Below, in pieces: positions 1 through 10,946 of a stretch of DNA of 64,000 nt (its first letter is position 1; each line of letters starts with the position of its first letter). Where the stretch lies: the NCBI RefSeq assembly GCF_009852415.1, contig NZ_WOXS01000002.1:2626501-2690500 (forward strand), given 5' to 3'. The notes beneath the pieces are model-generated. The model was not told the DNA's origin. It made no database searches and saw only the letters and a list, made by a program, of their open reading frames with translations. A program made the translations under genes and the position numbers. Source of the DNA: Streptomyces sp. Tu 3180. Lineage in GTDB: Bacteria; Actinomycetota; Actinomycetes; Streptomycetales; Streptomycetaceae.

Positions 1-1038
1 GCCGCCGAACACCGCGCAGGTGGCCTCGTGGCCGCCGAGCGCGGCGACGGCGAGCAGCAGGGAGCCGGCCGTCCAGGTGGTCAGTTCGCGCGGCCAGACC
101 GCGTCGTCGTCGAAGACGTAGCCCGTCCAGTACAGGCCGGTCTCCGGATCGCGCAGGTGCTGGATCGACTGGAGCACCTCCAGCGCACGGTCGGACTCGC
201 CCATCGCCCACAGGGCCAGGGCGAGTTCGGCCGACTCGCCGCCGGTCACCCACGGGTTGGGCACCACGCAGCGCACCCCGAGTCCGGGGACGACGAAGCG
301 GTCCCAGCCCTCCTCGATGCGGGCCTTGGCCTCGACGCCGGTGAGCGCGCCGCCGAGCACCGGGTAGTACCAGTCCATCGAGTAGCGGTCCTTGTCCAGG
401 AACCGCTCCGGGTGGTGCCGGATCGCGTGCCGGAGCGCGCCCGCCGCCAACTCCCAGCCGGGCTGCGGCTCTTCGCGCTGCTCGGCGACGGCCAGCGCGC
501 AGCGCAGCGCGTGGTGGACGGAGGAGGAGCCGGTGAGCAGCGCGTCCGCGGTGGCCGTGCCGTCGTCGTCGCGCCGCCAGCCGATCTGCCCGCCGGGCTG
601 CTGCAGCCGCAGCACGAACTCCACCGCCGCGTACACGCAGGGCCACATGCGGTCCAGGAACGTGTCGTCGCCGGTGGCGAGGTAGTGGTGCCAGACCCCG
701 ACCGCGACGTAGGCGACGAAGTTGCTCTCCCGGCCGCGGTCGGTGACGTCGTCCGGGTCGCCGTCGGCGTAGGCCGCGTACCAGGAGCCGTCCTCCAGCT
801 GGTGCCGGGCCAGCCACAGGTAGGCCCGCTCGGCGGCCTCGTGCTCGCCCGCCGCGTCCAGCGCCATCGCGGCCTCGACGTGGTCCCAGGGGTCCAGGTG
901 GTGCCCGCGGAACCACGGGATCGCACCGTCCTCCCGCTGGACGGCGAGGATGCCGGCGACGGTCGCGGCGGCCTGCCCCGCGGTGAGAACCCCGGGCAGG
1001 ACGAGGTGTTCCGTCCGGGGGGTCCGGGGGGTGGTCAC
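1..1038 (-). CDS. prenyltransferase-like alpha/alpha-barrel protein (3' end outside window)
   Basis: 346 codons are visible from a GTG at 1038 to the window edge, with no stop yet, so the C-terminus is missing. The protein has repeated helical segments of the terpenoid cyclase/prenyltransferase fold type, such as VQREDGAIPWFRGHHLDPWD near residue 30, and several W/D/H-rich turns. It has no signal peptide. The GTG overlaps the stop of the upstream methyltransferase by four bases (GTGA), so the two are translationally coupled in one leftward operon with a glycosyltransferase. Homologous trios are annotated in Streptomyces as glycosyltransferase, methyltransferase and prenyltransferase. The substrate is unknown. 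The fold also occurs in glycoside hydrolase-like proteins, so a sugar-related role is equally possible. Confidence 0.75.
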   Translation of the reverse strand, partial: MTTPRTPRTEHLVLPGVLTAGQAAATVAGILAVQREDGAIPWFRGHHLDPWDHVEAAMALDAAGEHEAAERAYLWLARHQLEDGSWYAAYADGDPDDVTDRGRESNFVAYVAVGVWHHYLATGDDTFLDRMWPCVYAAVEFVLRLQQPGGQIGWRRDDDGTATADALLTGSSSVHHALRCALAVAEQREEPQPGWELAAGALRHAIRHHPERFLDKDRYSMDWYYPVLGGALTGVEAKARIEEGWDRFVVPGLGVRCVVPNPWVTGGESAELALALWAMGESDRALEVLQSIQHLRDPETGLYWTGYVFDDDAVWPRELTTWTAGSLLLAVAALGGHEATCAVFGG

Positions 1039-1781
1039 GTGGCGTCCGCCTCGGCCTCGGCGCGCGGCAGGTGCGGCTTGGTCGCGTACGCCACGAAGCT
1101 CTTGCCGATCACCGGGTTCAGCGCCCGCTCGGCGACCCGGGTGGCCAGCGGCTTCTTCATGATGTCCCAGACCAGCAGCTTGTGGTACGCCCGCACCGGC
1201 AGCGCCTTGTCGTTGTCCACGCCGAACGCGCACTTCAGCCACCAGTAGGGCGAGTGCAGCGCGTGCGCGTGGTGGGTGCCGTAGGGACGCAGGCCGGCCT
1301 CGCGGATCTTCGCCAGCAGCTCGTCCGCCTTGTAGATGCGGATGTGGCCGCCCTCGACCTCGTGGTAGGCGTCGGACAGCGTCCAGCACACCTTCTCCGG
1401 GCCGTAGCGCGGGACGGTGATCGCGATCCGGCCGCCGGGCTTGAGCACGCGCACCATCTCGGCGAGGACGCCCTTGTCGTCCGGGATGTGCTCCATCACC
1501 TCGGAGATGATCACGACGTCGAAGGACTCGTCGGGGAAGGGCAGGGCGAGGGCGTCGCCCTCCATGGCGGTCGCGGTGGCCCCGGCGGGCGCCTCCCCGG
1601 CCTCCTTCATCACCGCGAACCACTTGGCGACCTCGCGGATCTCCTCGCCGTTCTGGTCCAGCGCCACGACCCGCGCGCCGCGCCGGTAGCACTCGAACGC
1701 GTGCCGGCCGGCCCCGCAGCCGAGGTCCAGGACACGGTCGCCCGGGGCGAGCGGGAACCGGGAGAAGTCGACGGTCAGCAC
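1035..1781 (-). CDS. class I SAM-dependent methyltransferase
   Basis: The protein is 248 aa from a GTG at 1781. Motif I (VLDLGCGAGRHAFE, about residues 16-29) is the SAM-binding glycine loop of the Methyltransf_11 family. It is followed by the acidic ALDQNGEE loop and by SFDVVIISEVMEHIPD (motif II/post II). A longer open frame upstream runs into the glycosyltransferase gene, so the GTG just after that gene's stop is preferred. It sits 37 nt downstream of the glycosyltransferase and overlaps the next gene by 4 nt. The acceptor is unknown. By context it probably modifies the sugar- or lipid-linked product handled by its operon partners. Confidence 0.85.
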   Translation of the reverse strand: MLTVDFSRFPLAPGDRVLDLGCGAGRHAFECYRRGARVVALDQNGEEIREVAKWFAVMKEAGEAPAGATATAMEGDALALPFPDESFDVVIISEVMEHIPDDKGVLAEMVRVLKPGGRIAITVPRYGPEKVCWTLSDAYHEVEGGHIRIYKADELLAKIREAGLRPYGTHHAHALHSPYWWLKCAFGVDNDKALPVRAYHKLLVWDIMKKPLATRVAERALNPVIGKSFVAYATKPHLPRAEAEADAT

Positions 1782-1818
1782 GTGGCCCTGCTTTCGCGGT
1801 CTGAGGTTTCGGCTGTGG

Positions 1819-3276
1819 TCACCGGCACCGTGCCCGTGTCCGCGGGGGTGCCGGGGCGGCGTCCGTGTCGGTGGGGGCCGCGGAGCGGCCCAGAGGCGTG
1901 GTCGCGGGGCGGCCGCGGCCGGCCGCGGGGCGGCGCCGGGCGGGGCCCGCGGAGCGGGCGTCCGCGGCGTCACGGCCCGCGAGGGCGATCGCCTCGCGGT
2001 AGCGGGCCACCGTGCCCTGCGCCGCCCGCGCCCACGTGAAGTGCCGCAGCACCCGTTCCCGGCCGGCCGCCCCGAGCCGCGCACGCAGCTGCGCGTCGCC
2101 CAGCAGCCGGGTCAGCCCGCCGGCCAGCGCGTCCGCGTCACCGGGCGGCACGGCGAGGCACGTCTCCCCGTCCCGGCCGGCGACCTCGGGAATGGCGCCG
2201 CCGGTCGTGGCGAGCAGCGGGGTGCCCGTCGCCATCGCCTCGGCGGCCGGGAGCGAGAAGCCCTCGTAGAGCGACGGCACGCACGCGACCTGGGCCGAGC
2301 GCACGAGGTCGACGAGTTCCGCGTCCGAGATGCCCTTGACGAACTCGACGGCGCCCTCGAGTCCGTACCGCTCCATCGCCTGGGCGACGGGTCCCTCCGC
2401 GGGGCGCTTGCCGACCACGACGAGGTGCGCCGCGGGGTGCTCGACGCGGACCTTCGCCAGCGCCTCGACGAGGAAGACCAGGCCCTTGAGCGGCACGTCC
2501 GCGCTGGACGTGGTGACGATCCGGCCCGGCACCACCGGCACCGACGGATCCGGCGCGAACAGGTCGGTGTCGGCACCGATGTGGACGACGTGGATCCGGT
2601 CCTGCCGTACGCCGAGGTGGTCGACGATCTCCTGGCGGGAGGTGCCGGAGACGGTGAGCACGGACGGCAGGCGGCGCGCCACCCGCTTCTGCATCCGGGT
2701 GAAGGCGTACCAGCGGCGCACCGAGTACCGGCGCTGCCAGGTCTCGGCGGCGTCCAGCTCCAGTCGCCGGTCGACGGTGATGGGGTGGTGGATGGTGGTC
2801 ACCAGGGGCGCGCCGACGTCGCCGAGCAGGCCGTAGCCGAGCGTCTGGTTGTCGTGGACGACGTCGAAGTCGCCGCGCCGGGCGCGCAGGTGGCGGCGGG
2901 CGCGCAGGGAGAACGTCAGCGGCTCGGGGAAGCCGCCGGTCCACATCGTGCCGACCTCGAGCGCGTCGATCCAGTCGCGGTACTCGTCGCGCTTCGGGGT
3001 GCGGAAGGGGTCCGGCTGGCGGTAGAGGTCGAGGCTGGGCAGCTCGGTGAGGCTCAGCCCGTCGTACCCCTCGTCGAGGACGGGGTAGGGCTGGGCGCCG
3101 ATGACCTCGACGCGGTGGCCGAGGCGGGCGAGTTCGCGCGAGAGGTGGCGCACGTAGACGCCCTGCCCGCCGCAGAACGGGTTTCCCTTGTAGGTGAGGA
3201 GTGCGATGCGGAGCGGTCGCAAGCCGTCGGATGCGGGCCCTTCCGAGGGCCCGGCCTGACTGGCCTCAGCGGTCAC
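1819..3276 (-). CDS. GT4-family glycosyltransferase
   Basis: The protein is 485 aa and begins MTAEASQAG. The N-terminal Rossmann domain has LTYKGNPFCGGQGVYVRHLS (about 27-46), the usual GGxxxY/H entry of retaining GT4 enzymes. The C-terminal domain carries PSLYEGFSLPAAEAMATGTP with the EX7E nucleotide-sugar motif, then LLATTGGAIPEV. The last ~60 residues are a disordered Ala/Pro/Arg tail. It is likely cytoplasmic and transfers a hexose from an NDP-sugar to an unknown acceptor. It is the first gene of a leftward three-gene operon (glycosyltransferase, methyltransferase, prenyltransferase-like). A KstR-type palindrome lies 54 nt upstream of its start, so repression by the divergent TetR gene is plausible. 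Confidence 0.88.
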   Translation of the reverse strand: MTAEASQAGPSEGPASDGLRPLRIALLTYKGNPFCGGQGVYVRHLSRELARLGHRVEVIGAQPYPVLDEGYDGLSLTELPSLDLYRQPDPFRTPKRDEYRDWIDALEVGTMWTGGFPEPLTFSLRARRHLRARRGDFDVVHDNQTLGYGLLGDVGAPLVTTIHHPITVDRRLELDAAETWQRRYSVRRWYAFTRMQKRVARRLPSVLTVSGTSRQEIVDHLGVRQDRIHVVHIGADTDLFAPDPSVPVVPGRIVTTSSADVPLKGLVFLVEALAKVRVEHPAAHLVVVGKRPAEGPVAQAMERYGLEGAVEFVKGISDAELVDLVRSAQVACVPSLYEGFSLPAAEAMATGTPLLATTGGAIPEVAGRDGETCLAVPPGDADALAGGLTRLLGDAQLRARLGAAGRERVLRHFTWARAAQGTVARYREAIALAGRDAADARSAGPARRRPAAGRGRPATTPLGRSAAPTDTDAAPAPPRTRARCR

Positions 3277-3329
3277 TCTGGGCCCCCTTCTCCCTGCACT
3301 GTCCCGCGAGACTACGCGGGACGCCCATC

Positions 3330-3343
3330 TAGAACAAGTTTCA
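3330..3343. promoter_or_regulatory. KstR-type operator (TNNAACNNGTTNNA)
   Basis: TAGAACAAGTTTCA matches the mycobacterial KstR consensus TNNAACNNGTTNNA at every fixed position. It lies between the divergent glycosyltransferase (start 3276) and the KstR-like TetR gene (start 3482). The regulator's own similarity to KstR makes auto-regulation and control of the glycosyltransferase operon likely. This is inferred, not tested. Confidence 0.65.
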
Positions 3344-3481
3344 GAGTTGATCGTTCGGAGGCTCCGAATCTACCGGCAGGTAAGGGCACTGTGACCAGTT
3401 GATCAGGTGATTCACGCCACGACGGACGGCGTGCCATGCTGTCTGATCATCCACCCTCACCGACTGTCACGGACGGGACCC

Positions 3482-5852
<2,371 letters not shown>

Positions 5853-5867
5853 CCGCCTCCCCACCCC

Positions 5868-5904
5868 GGCCGGCCCGCATCCCGCCGACGGGTGCGGGCC
5901 GGCC
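5868..5904 (+). terminator. intrinsic-type terminator hairpin after the xylanase gene
   Basis: A GC-rich stem of about 15 bp (GGCCGGCCCGCA paired with TGCGGGCCGGCC, one bulged T, then CCC/GGG) begins 15 nt after the xylanase stop. There is no U-tract, as usual in Streptomyces. It separates the xylanase from the riboswitch-controlled operon. Confidence 0.75.
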
Positions 5905-5965
5905 CTCCCCGGCGCCCGGCCTCCCTCGGTGCCGCTCCCCCGGGAAGCCGCCTCCGGCCCCTTTC

Positions 5966-6195
5966 CTACGGGCGGGTAGAGTGACGGCGTCGTCATCACA
6001 CCCGTACGGGGGAAAGCCGGTGCAATTCCGGCCCTGTCCCTTCCCCACGTCTCGACTTCGCTCGACCCGGGGGGACCCGACCGCGATCCGTCCGCCGGGA
6101 CGGTGAACCGGAAGGTCCCGGACGGGCCGTGACCGGCTCACGTGCCCGGCGCTCCGCCGGTGCACGGCGCCGTCGAGGTATACGGAGCCGAGCCG
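5966..6195 (+). promoter_or_regulatory. cobalamin (B12) riboswitch
   Basis: The leader contains the hallmark core AGCCGGTGCAATTCCGG (6015-6031) followed by CCCTGTCCC, preceded by a GGTAGAGTGACGG-type entry strand (about 5974). A degenerate B12 box (GTCGAGGTATAC, near 6172-6183) lies just before the ribosome binding region. The downstream gene starts at 6250 with GGGAGAGG upstream, so the aptamer could hide the ribosome binding site when adenosylcobalamin is bound. It heads a five-gene ECF transport operon, which fits repression of B12 uptake when B12 is plentiful. The boundaries are approximate. Confidence 0.88.
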
Positions 6196-6249
6196 CCGGG
6201 GTGTCCCGCGCTGCCCGGCTCCCCCCACAGGGAGAGGCACCCGCCGATC

Positions 6250-7476
6250 ATGAACGTCCGCCGCAGCGCAGCGGTCCTGGCCGCCGTCGCCGTGATCGGC
6301 GCCGCCGCACCGGCCGCCGCCGACCCGTCCCCTTCCCCGTCCCGGGCGCTCCCGTCCGCGCTGTACGGCGACGGCGACCCGCAGTACGACGGTGTCTGGC
6401 GCCAGTCGCTCGCCCTGCTCGCGCAGCACACGGTGGGCGTCGAGCCGCCGGAGCCGGCCGTCGACTGGCTGGCCGGGCAGCAGTGCGCCGACGGCTCCTT
6501 CGCCCCGTACCGCGCCGACACCGCGAAGGCGTGCGACGCGAAGACGACGGTCGACACCAACCAGACCGCCGCCGCCGTCCAGGCCCTCGCCGCGCTCGGC
6601 GGCCACGACGACGTGACCGCGAAGGCCGTCGACTGGCTGAAGTCCGTGCAGAACGAGGACGGCGGCTGGGGTTACACGGCGGGCGGAGCCAGTGACACCA
6701 ACTCCACCTCCGTCGTCATCGGCGCGCTGGCCGCCGCCGGCGAGAACCCGGCCGACGTGCGGAAGGACGGCGAGTCCCCCTACGACGCCCTGCTGACGCT
6801 GGCCCTCCCGTGCGATGCCGAGGGCGCGGGCGCCTTCGCCTTCCAGCCGGACAAGAAGGGCGAGCTGGCCGCCAACGCGGACGCGACGGCGGCGGGCGTC
6901 CTCGGTGCGCTCGGCAAGGGCCTGGCGGCCGGGCCCGGAAAGGGCGCGAAGCCGGAGGCCGGCTGCGAGAAGGCCGAGACCCCCGGACAGGCCGCCGCCA
7001 ACGGTGCCGCCCACCTCACCTCCGTCCTCGCCGGGGACGGCCACCTCACCTCCGCCCTCGCCGGCGCCGAGGACCAGCCCGACCACGGCAACACCGCCGA
7101 CGCGGTCGTCGCGCTCGCCGCGCAGGGCGCCGTCGAACCGGCGCGCAAGTCCCTGGCCTGGCTGGAGGAGAACGCCGCCGACTGGGCCGCCCGGAGCGGC
7201 CCCGCCGCCTACGCCCAGCTGATCTTCGCCGCCCACGCCACCGGCGCCGACCCGCGCGACTTCGGCGGTGCCGACCTGGTGGAGCAGCTCACCGCGACCG
7301 GCCCGGCCGTACCGGCGGACCAGGACGGCAAGGGGGAGAAGGACCAGGAGGAGAAGGACGAGAAGGACGAGAAGGGCTCCGCCTTCGGCGTCTGGTGGTT
7401 CGTCGGCGTCTGCCTGGTCGCCGGTGCCGGCATCGGCTTCCTGATCAGCGGCCGCGCGAAGAGGCAGCAGCCGTGA
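6250..7476 (+). CDS. secreted, membrane-anchored alpha/alpha-barrel protein of B12 ECF operon
   Basis: The protein is 408 aa; ATG 6250 is preceded by GGGAGAGG. An N-terminal signal peptide (about 1-25, ending AAPAAA) is followed by helical repeats of the prenyltransferase/squalene-cyclase type: AVDWLAGQQCADGSF, TNQTAAAVQALAAL, VDWLKSVQNEDGGWGY and DTNSTSVVIGALAAAGE. A charged Lys/Glu/Asp linker (about 358-375) leads to one C-terminal membrane helix and a short basic tail, so the barrel faces outside. The same alpha6/alpha6 fold forms the cobalamin-binding domain of intrinsic factor and transcobalamin. Together with the B12 riboswitch and ECF genes, this suggests a surface cobalamin-capturing protein. 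That role is inferred. It overlaps the next gene by GTGA. Confidence 0.85.
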   Translation: MNVRRSAAVLAAVAVIGAAAPAAADPSPSPSRALPSALYGDGDPQYDGVWRQSLALLAQHTVGVEPPEPAVDWLAGQQCADGSFAPYRADTAKACDAKTTVDTNQTAAAVQALAALGGHDDVTAKAVDWLKSVQNEDGGWGYTAGGASDTNSTSVVIGALAAAGENPADVRKDGESPYDALLTLALPCDAEGAGAFAFQPDKKGELAANADATAAGVLGALGKGLAAGPGKGAKPEAGCEKAETPGQAAANGAAHLTSVLAGDGHLTSALAGAEDQPDHGNTADAVVALAAQGAVEPARKSLAWLEENAADWAARSGPAAYAQLIFAAHATGADPRDFGGADLVEQLTATGPAVPADQDGKGEKDQEEKDEKDEKGSAFGVWWFVGVCLVAGAGIGFLISGRAKRQQP

Positions 7477-8135
7477 CACGCCGCTCCGCCGTCCTGTTCC
7501 TGGCCGCGCTCCTGTCCCTGCCCGCGGGCGCGGGCCAGGCGCAGGCCGCCGGCTACCGCTACTGGTCCTTCTGGGAGCGCGACGGCGGGGCGTGGACGTA
7601 CGCCACCCAGGGCCCGTCCCTCGTCCGTCCCTCCGACGGCGCCGTCCAGGGCTTCCGCTTCTCCGTCAGCGAGGACTCCGCCGACGCGGCGGAGCCCCGC
7701 GGCACCGCCGACTTCGCCGCCGTCTGCGCCGAGACCCCGCCGCGGGAGGGCACGAAGCGCGTGGCCCTGGTCGTCGACTTCGGGACGCCCGCCGACGCCC
7801 CTTCCGGCGAGACTCCGCCCGCGGGCCGCACGGCCTGCGCCCGGGTCTCCCCGGACGCGACGACCGCCGAGGCCCTGGCCTCCGTCGCCGAGCCCCTGCG
7901 CTACGACGCCAACGCCCTGCTGTGCGCGATCGCGGGTTACCCGCGACAGGGCTGCGGGGAGCAGGTGTCGGACGAGGACGCTCCGGCGCCCGGGAAGAAC
8001 GCCTCCGGCCCGTCGAACCCGCCGGACCCCTCCGCCTCCTCGGACGGCGGCCCGTCCCTGGGCCTGGTGGCCGGGATCGCGGTGGTGGTGTGCCTGGGCG
8101 CGGCGGCGATCCGGCAGGTACGCCGCCGTGGCTAG
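7473..8135 (+). CDS. SCO2322-family secreted protein with C-terminal membrane anchor
   Basis: The protein is 220 aa; GTG 7473 overlaps the previous stop (GTGA). It has a signal peptide (RRSAVLFLAALLSLPAGAGQAQA), an extracellular domain starting YRYWSFWERDGGAWTYATQGP, and conserved Cys residues (VCAET, TACARV, LLCAIAGYPRQGCGEQ). A Pro/Ser/Ala linker then leads to one C-terminal membrane helix and RRRG. This topology matches the preceding barrel protein. The family is known to me only by name, as a conserved partner of Streptomyces ECF genes; no function is established. Position between a transcobalamin-like protein and the transporter suggests a co-receptor or docking role. The next gene starts inside its last codons (8128). 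Confidence 0.82.
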   Translation: MTRRSAVLFLAALLSLPAGAGQAQAAGYRYWSFWERDGGAWTYATQGPSLVRPSDGAVQGFRFSVSEDSADAAEPRGTADFAAVCAETPPREGTKRVALVVDFGTPADAPSGETPPAGRTACARVSPDATTAEALASVAEPLRYDANALLCAIAGYPRQGCGEQVSDEDAPAPGKNASGPSNPPDPSASSDGGPSLGLVAGIAVVVCLGAAAIRQVRRRG

Positions 8136-9288
8136 CGACGCCCGTCCGCGGGAACGCACCGGCGCCGCCCCGGCGCCGCCGGGCGTCCCCGCTTCCCGCC
8201 GTCACCGCGGCACCCCGCTCCATCCCGGCGCCTGGTGGCTGTGGGCCCTCGCCCTCGGCACCGCCGCCACCCGCACCACCAACCCCCTCCTCCTCGCCCT
8301 GCTCGTCACGGTCTCCGCGTACGTCGTGGCGGCCCGCCGCCCGGACGCCCCCTGGGCCCGCTCCTACGGCGCGTTCGTCAGGCTGGCCCTGGCGGTGCTG
8401 CTCGTCCGCCTCGTCTTCGCGGTCGCCCTCGGCTCCCCCGTCCCCGGCACGCACGTGCTCGTCCACCTTCCCGAAGTCCCCCTCCCCGACTGGGCGCAGG
8501 GCATCCGCCTCGGCGGCCGGGTCACCGCCGAGGCCCTCACGTTCGCCCTGTACGACGGCCTGAGACTCGCCACGCTGCTCGTCTGCGTGGGCGCCGCGAA
8601 CTCGCTCGCCAACCCCTCCCGCCTGCTCAAGTCCCTCCCCGGCGCCCTGTACGAGACGGGCGTGGCCGTCGTCGTGGCGCTGACCTTCGCCCCGCACCTG
8701 ATCGCCGACGTCCAGCGCCTGCGCGCCGCCCGCCGGCTGCGCGGCCGCCCGGACCGGGGCGTGCGCGGTCTCCTGCAGGTCGGACTGCCGGTCCTGGAGG
8801 GCGCGTTGGAGCGTTCCGTCGCCCTGGCCGCCGCGATGGACGCCCGCGGCTACGGCCGCAGCGCCGAGGTCCCGCCGGCCGTCCGCCGGACCACCGCCGC
8901 CCTCACCCTCGGCGGTCTGCTCGGCGTCTGCGCCGGAACGTACGGACTGCTCACCGCCGAGGGCGGCACCTACGGCCTCCCCGTGCTCCTCGGTGGTCTC
9001 GCCGCCGCCCTCGCGGGCCTGCGGCTGGGCGGGCGGCGCTCCCTGCGCACCCGTTACCGCCCCGACCGCTGGGACGTCCGCGCCTGGCTGGTCGCCGGTT
9101 CGGGCGCGGCGGTCGCGGCGCTGCTGACGCTCGCCGCCACCCGCGACCCGGCTGCCCTGCACCCCGGCGTGGTCCCGCTCGTCGCGCCGGTGCTGCCCCT
9201 GTGGCCCGCGGCGGCCGTCCTGCTCGGCCTGCTCCCCGCCTTCGTCACCCCCGCCCCCGAGGGCACCCCCCGCAAGGAGCCGTCGTGA
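8128..9288 (+). CDS. ECF transporter transmembrane T component (CbiQ/EcfT)
   Basis: The protein is 386 aa; GTG 8128 overlaps the previous gene by 8 nt. It is a polytopic membrane protein with the two coupling-helix signatures of EcfT proteins, ARR in [11 protein letters not shown] and ARG in AAMDARGYGR, which contact the ATPases. The first hydrophobic helices span about 35-75. Extra C-terminal hydrophobic segments after residue ~255 make it longer than a typical ~260 aa EcfT. It should transmit ATP hydrolysis to the S component. Its stop overlaps the ATPase start (GTGA). Operon position and the riboswitch suggest cobalamin uptake. Confidence 0.9.
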   Translation: MASDARPRERTGAAPAPPGVPASRRHRGTPLHPGAWWLWALALGTAATRTTNPLLLALLVTVSAYVVAARRPDAPWARSYGAFVRLALAVLLVRLVFAVALGSPVPGTHVLVHLPEVPLPDWAQGIRLGGRVTAEALTFALYDGLRLATLLVCVGAANSLANPSRLLKSLPGALYETGVAVVVALTFAPHLIADVQRLRAARRLRGRPDRGVRGLLQVGLPVLEGALERSVALAAAMDARGYGRSAEVPPAVRRTTAALTLGGLLGVCAGTYGLLTAEGGTYGLPVLLGGLAAALAGLRLGGRRSLRTRYRPDRWDVRAWLVAGSGAAVAALLTLAATRDPAALHPGVVPLVAPVLPLWPAAAVLLGLLPAFVTPAPEGTPRKEPS

Positions 9289-10946
9289 TCCGCTTCGAGA
9301 ACGTGTCGGTGACGTACGACGGTGCGGCGCGGCCCTCCGTCCGGGACGTCGACCTCGAGGTCCCCGAGGGCGAACTGGTCCTCCTGGTCGGCCCGTCCGG
9401 CGTCGGCAAGTCCACCCTGCTGGGCGCGGTCAGCGGCCTGGTCCCGCACTTCACCGGGGGCACCCTGCGCGGCAGGGTCACGGTCGCCGGCCGTGACACC
9501 CGCACCCACAAGCCGCGCGAACTGGCCGACGTCGTGGGGACGGTGGGCCAGGACCCCCTCTCCCACTTCGTGACGGACACCGTCGAGGACGAACTCGCCT
9601 ACGGCATGGAGTCGCTGGGCCTCCCCGCGGACGTGATGCGCCGCCGCGTCGAGGAGACCCTCGACCTGCTGGGCCTGGCCGGCCTGCGGGACCGTCCCGT
9701 CTCCACCCTCTCGGGCGGCCAGCGGCAGCGGGTCGCCATCGGCTCGGTCCTCACCCCGCACCCGCGGGTGCTGGTCCTGGACGAGCCGACCTCCGCGCTC
9801 GACCCGGCGGCGGCCGAGGAGGTCCTGGCGGTCCTCCAGCGCCTGGTCCACGACCTGGGCACCACGGTCCTCATGGCCGAACACCGCCTGGAGCGCGTCG
9901 TCCAGTACGCCGACCAGGTGATCCTGCTGCCGGGCCCGGGCGAGCCCCCGCTCCTCGGCACCCCGGCGGAGGTGATGGCGGTGTCCCCCGTCTTCCCCCC
10001 GGTGGTGGACCTGGGCCGTCTCGCCGGCTGGTCCCCCCTGCCGCTCACCGTCCGGGACGCGCGCCGCAGGGCGGCCCCGCTGCGAGAACGCCTGGCCGAC
10101 CGGGAGCCCCGCCGGGACACGCCCCCGGTCCCCGCGCCGCCCCCGGCCGGCAGGCGCCTGTTCAAGCGCGCGGCGCCGGACGCCCCGTCCCCCGCGTACG
10201 TGGCCGAGGTCCGCTCCCTCGCCGTCCGCCGCGACCGCGTGCAGGCCCTGCGCCACGTCGACCTGACCGTCGTCCCCGGCGAGACCGTCGCCCTCATGGG
10301 CCGCAACGGCGCCGGGAAGTCGACGCTGCTCGGCGCGCTCGTCGGCCTCGTCGCACCGTCCGCCGGCTCGGTCCGCACCGGTGACGCGGTCCCCCACCGC
10401 ACCCGCCCCCGCGACCTGGTGCGCCGCGTCGGCCTGGTCCCGCAGGAGCCGCGCGACCTGCTCTGCGCCGACACGGTCGCCGCGGAGTGCGCGGCCGCCG
10501 ACCGGGACGCGGACGCGGAGCCGGGCACGTGCCGCGCCCTGCTGTCGGAGCTGCTCCCCGGGGTGGCCGACGACACCCACCCCCGCGACCTGTCCGAGGG
10601 CCAGCGCCTGACCCTCGCCCTGGCGGTGGTCCTGACCGCCCGCCCGCCCCTGCTCCTGCTGGACGAGCCGACCCGCGGCCTGGACTACGCGGCGAAGGCC
10701 CGCCTGGTGACGCTCCTGCGCGGGCTGGCCGCCGGGGGTCACGCGATCGTCCTGGCCACCCACGACGTCGAGCTGGCGGCGGAACTCGCCCACCGGGTGG
10801 TCCTGCTCGCCGAGGGCGAGGTGATCGCGGACGGTCCGGCGGCGGAGGTGGTCGTGGCGTCCCCGTCCTTCGCCCCGCAGGTGGCGAAGATCCTGGCCCC
10901 GCAGCACTGGCTCACGGTCTCCCAGGTCCGCGAGGCCCTGTCATGA
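9285..10946 (+). CDS. ECF transporter ATP-binding protein, fused A-A' domains
   Basis: The 553 aa protein, from a GTG start, holds two complete ABC ATPase domains in one chain. Domain 1 (about 1-235) has Walker A GPSGVGKSTLL, signature LSGGQRQRVAIG and Walker B VLVLDEPTSALD. Domain 2 (about 305-545) has GRNGAGKSTLL, a variant signature LSEGQRLTLA and LLLLDEPTRGLD. A Pro/Arg-rich linker joins them. Both catalytic Glu residues are present, and the degenerate second signature may make the ATP sites asymmetric. It powers the ECF module with EcfT and the S component. Four-base overlaps on both sides (GTGA, ATGA) indicate coupled, equimolar translation. Confidence 0.93.
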   Translation: MIRFENVSVTYDGAARPSVRDVDLEVPEGELVLLVGPSGVGKSTLLGAVSGLVPHFTGGTLRGRVTVAGRDTRTHKPRELADVVGTVGQDPLSHFVTDTVEDELAYGMESLGLPADVMRRRVEETLDLLGLAGLRDRPVSTLSGGQRQRVAIGSVLTPHPRVLVLDEPTSALDPAAAEEVLAVLQRLVHDLGTTVLMAEHRLERVVQYADQVILLPGPGEPPLLGTPAEVMAVSPVFPPVVDLGRLAGWSPLPLTVRDARRRAAPLRERLADREPRRDTPPVPAPPPAGRRLFKRAAPDAPSPAYVAEVRSLAVRRDRVQALRHVDLTVVPGETVALMGRNGAGKSTLLGALVGLVAPSAGSVRTGDAVPHRTRPRDLVRRVGLVPQEPRDLLCADTVAAECAAADRDADAEPGTCRALLSELLPGVADDTHPRDLSEGQRLTLALAVVLTARPPLLLLDEPTRGLDYAAKARLVTLLRGLAAGGHAIVLATHDVELAAELAHRVVLLAEGEVIADGPAAEVVVASPSFAPQVAKILAPQHWLTVSQVREALS

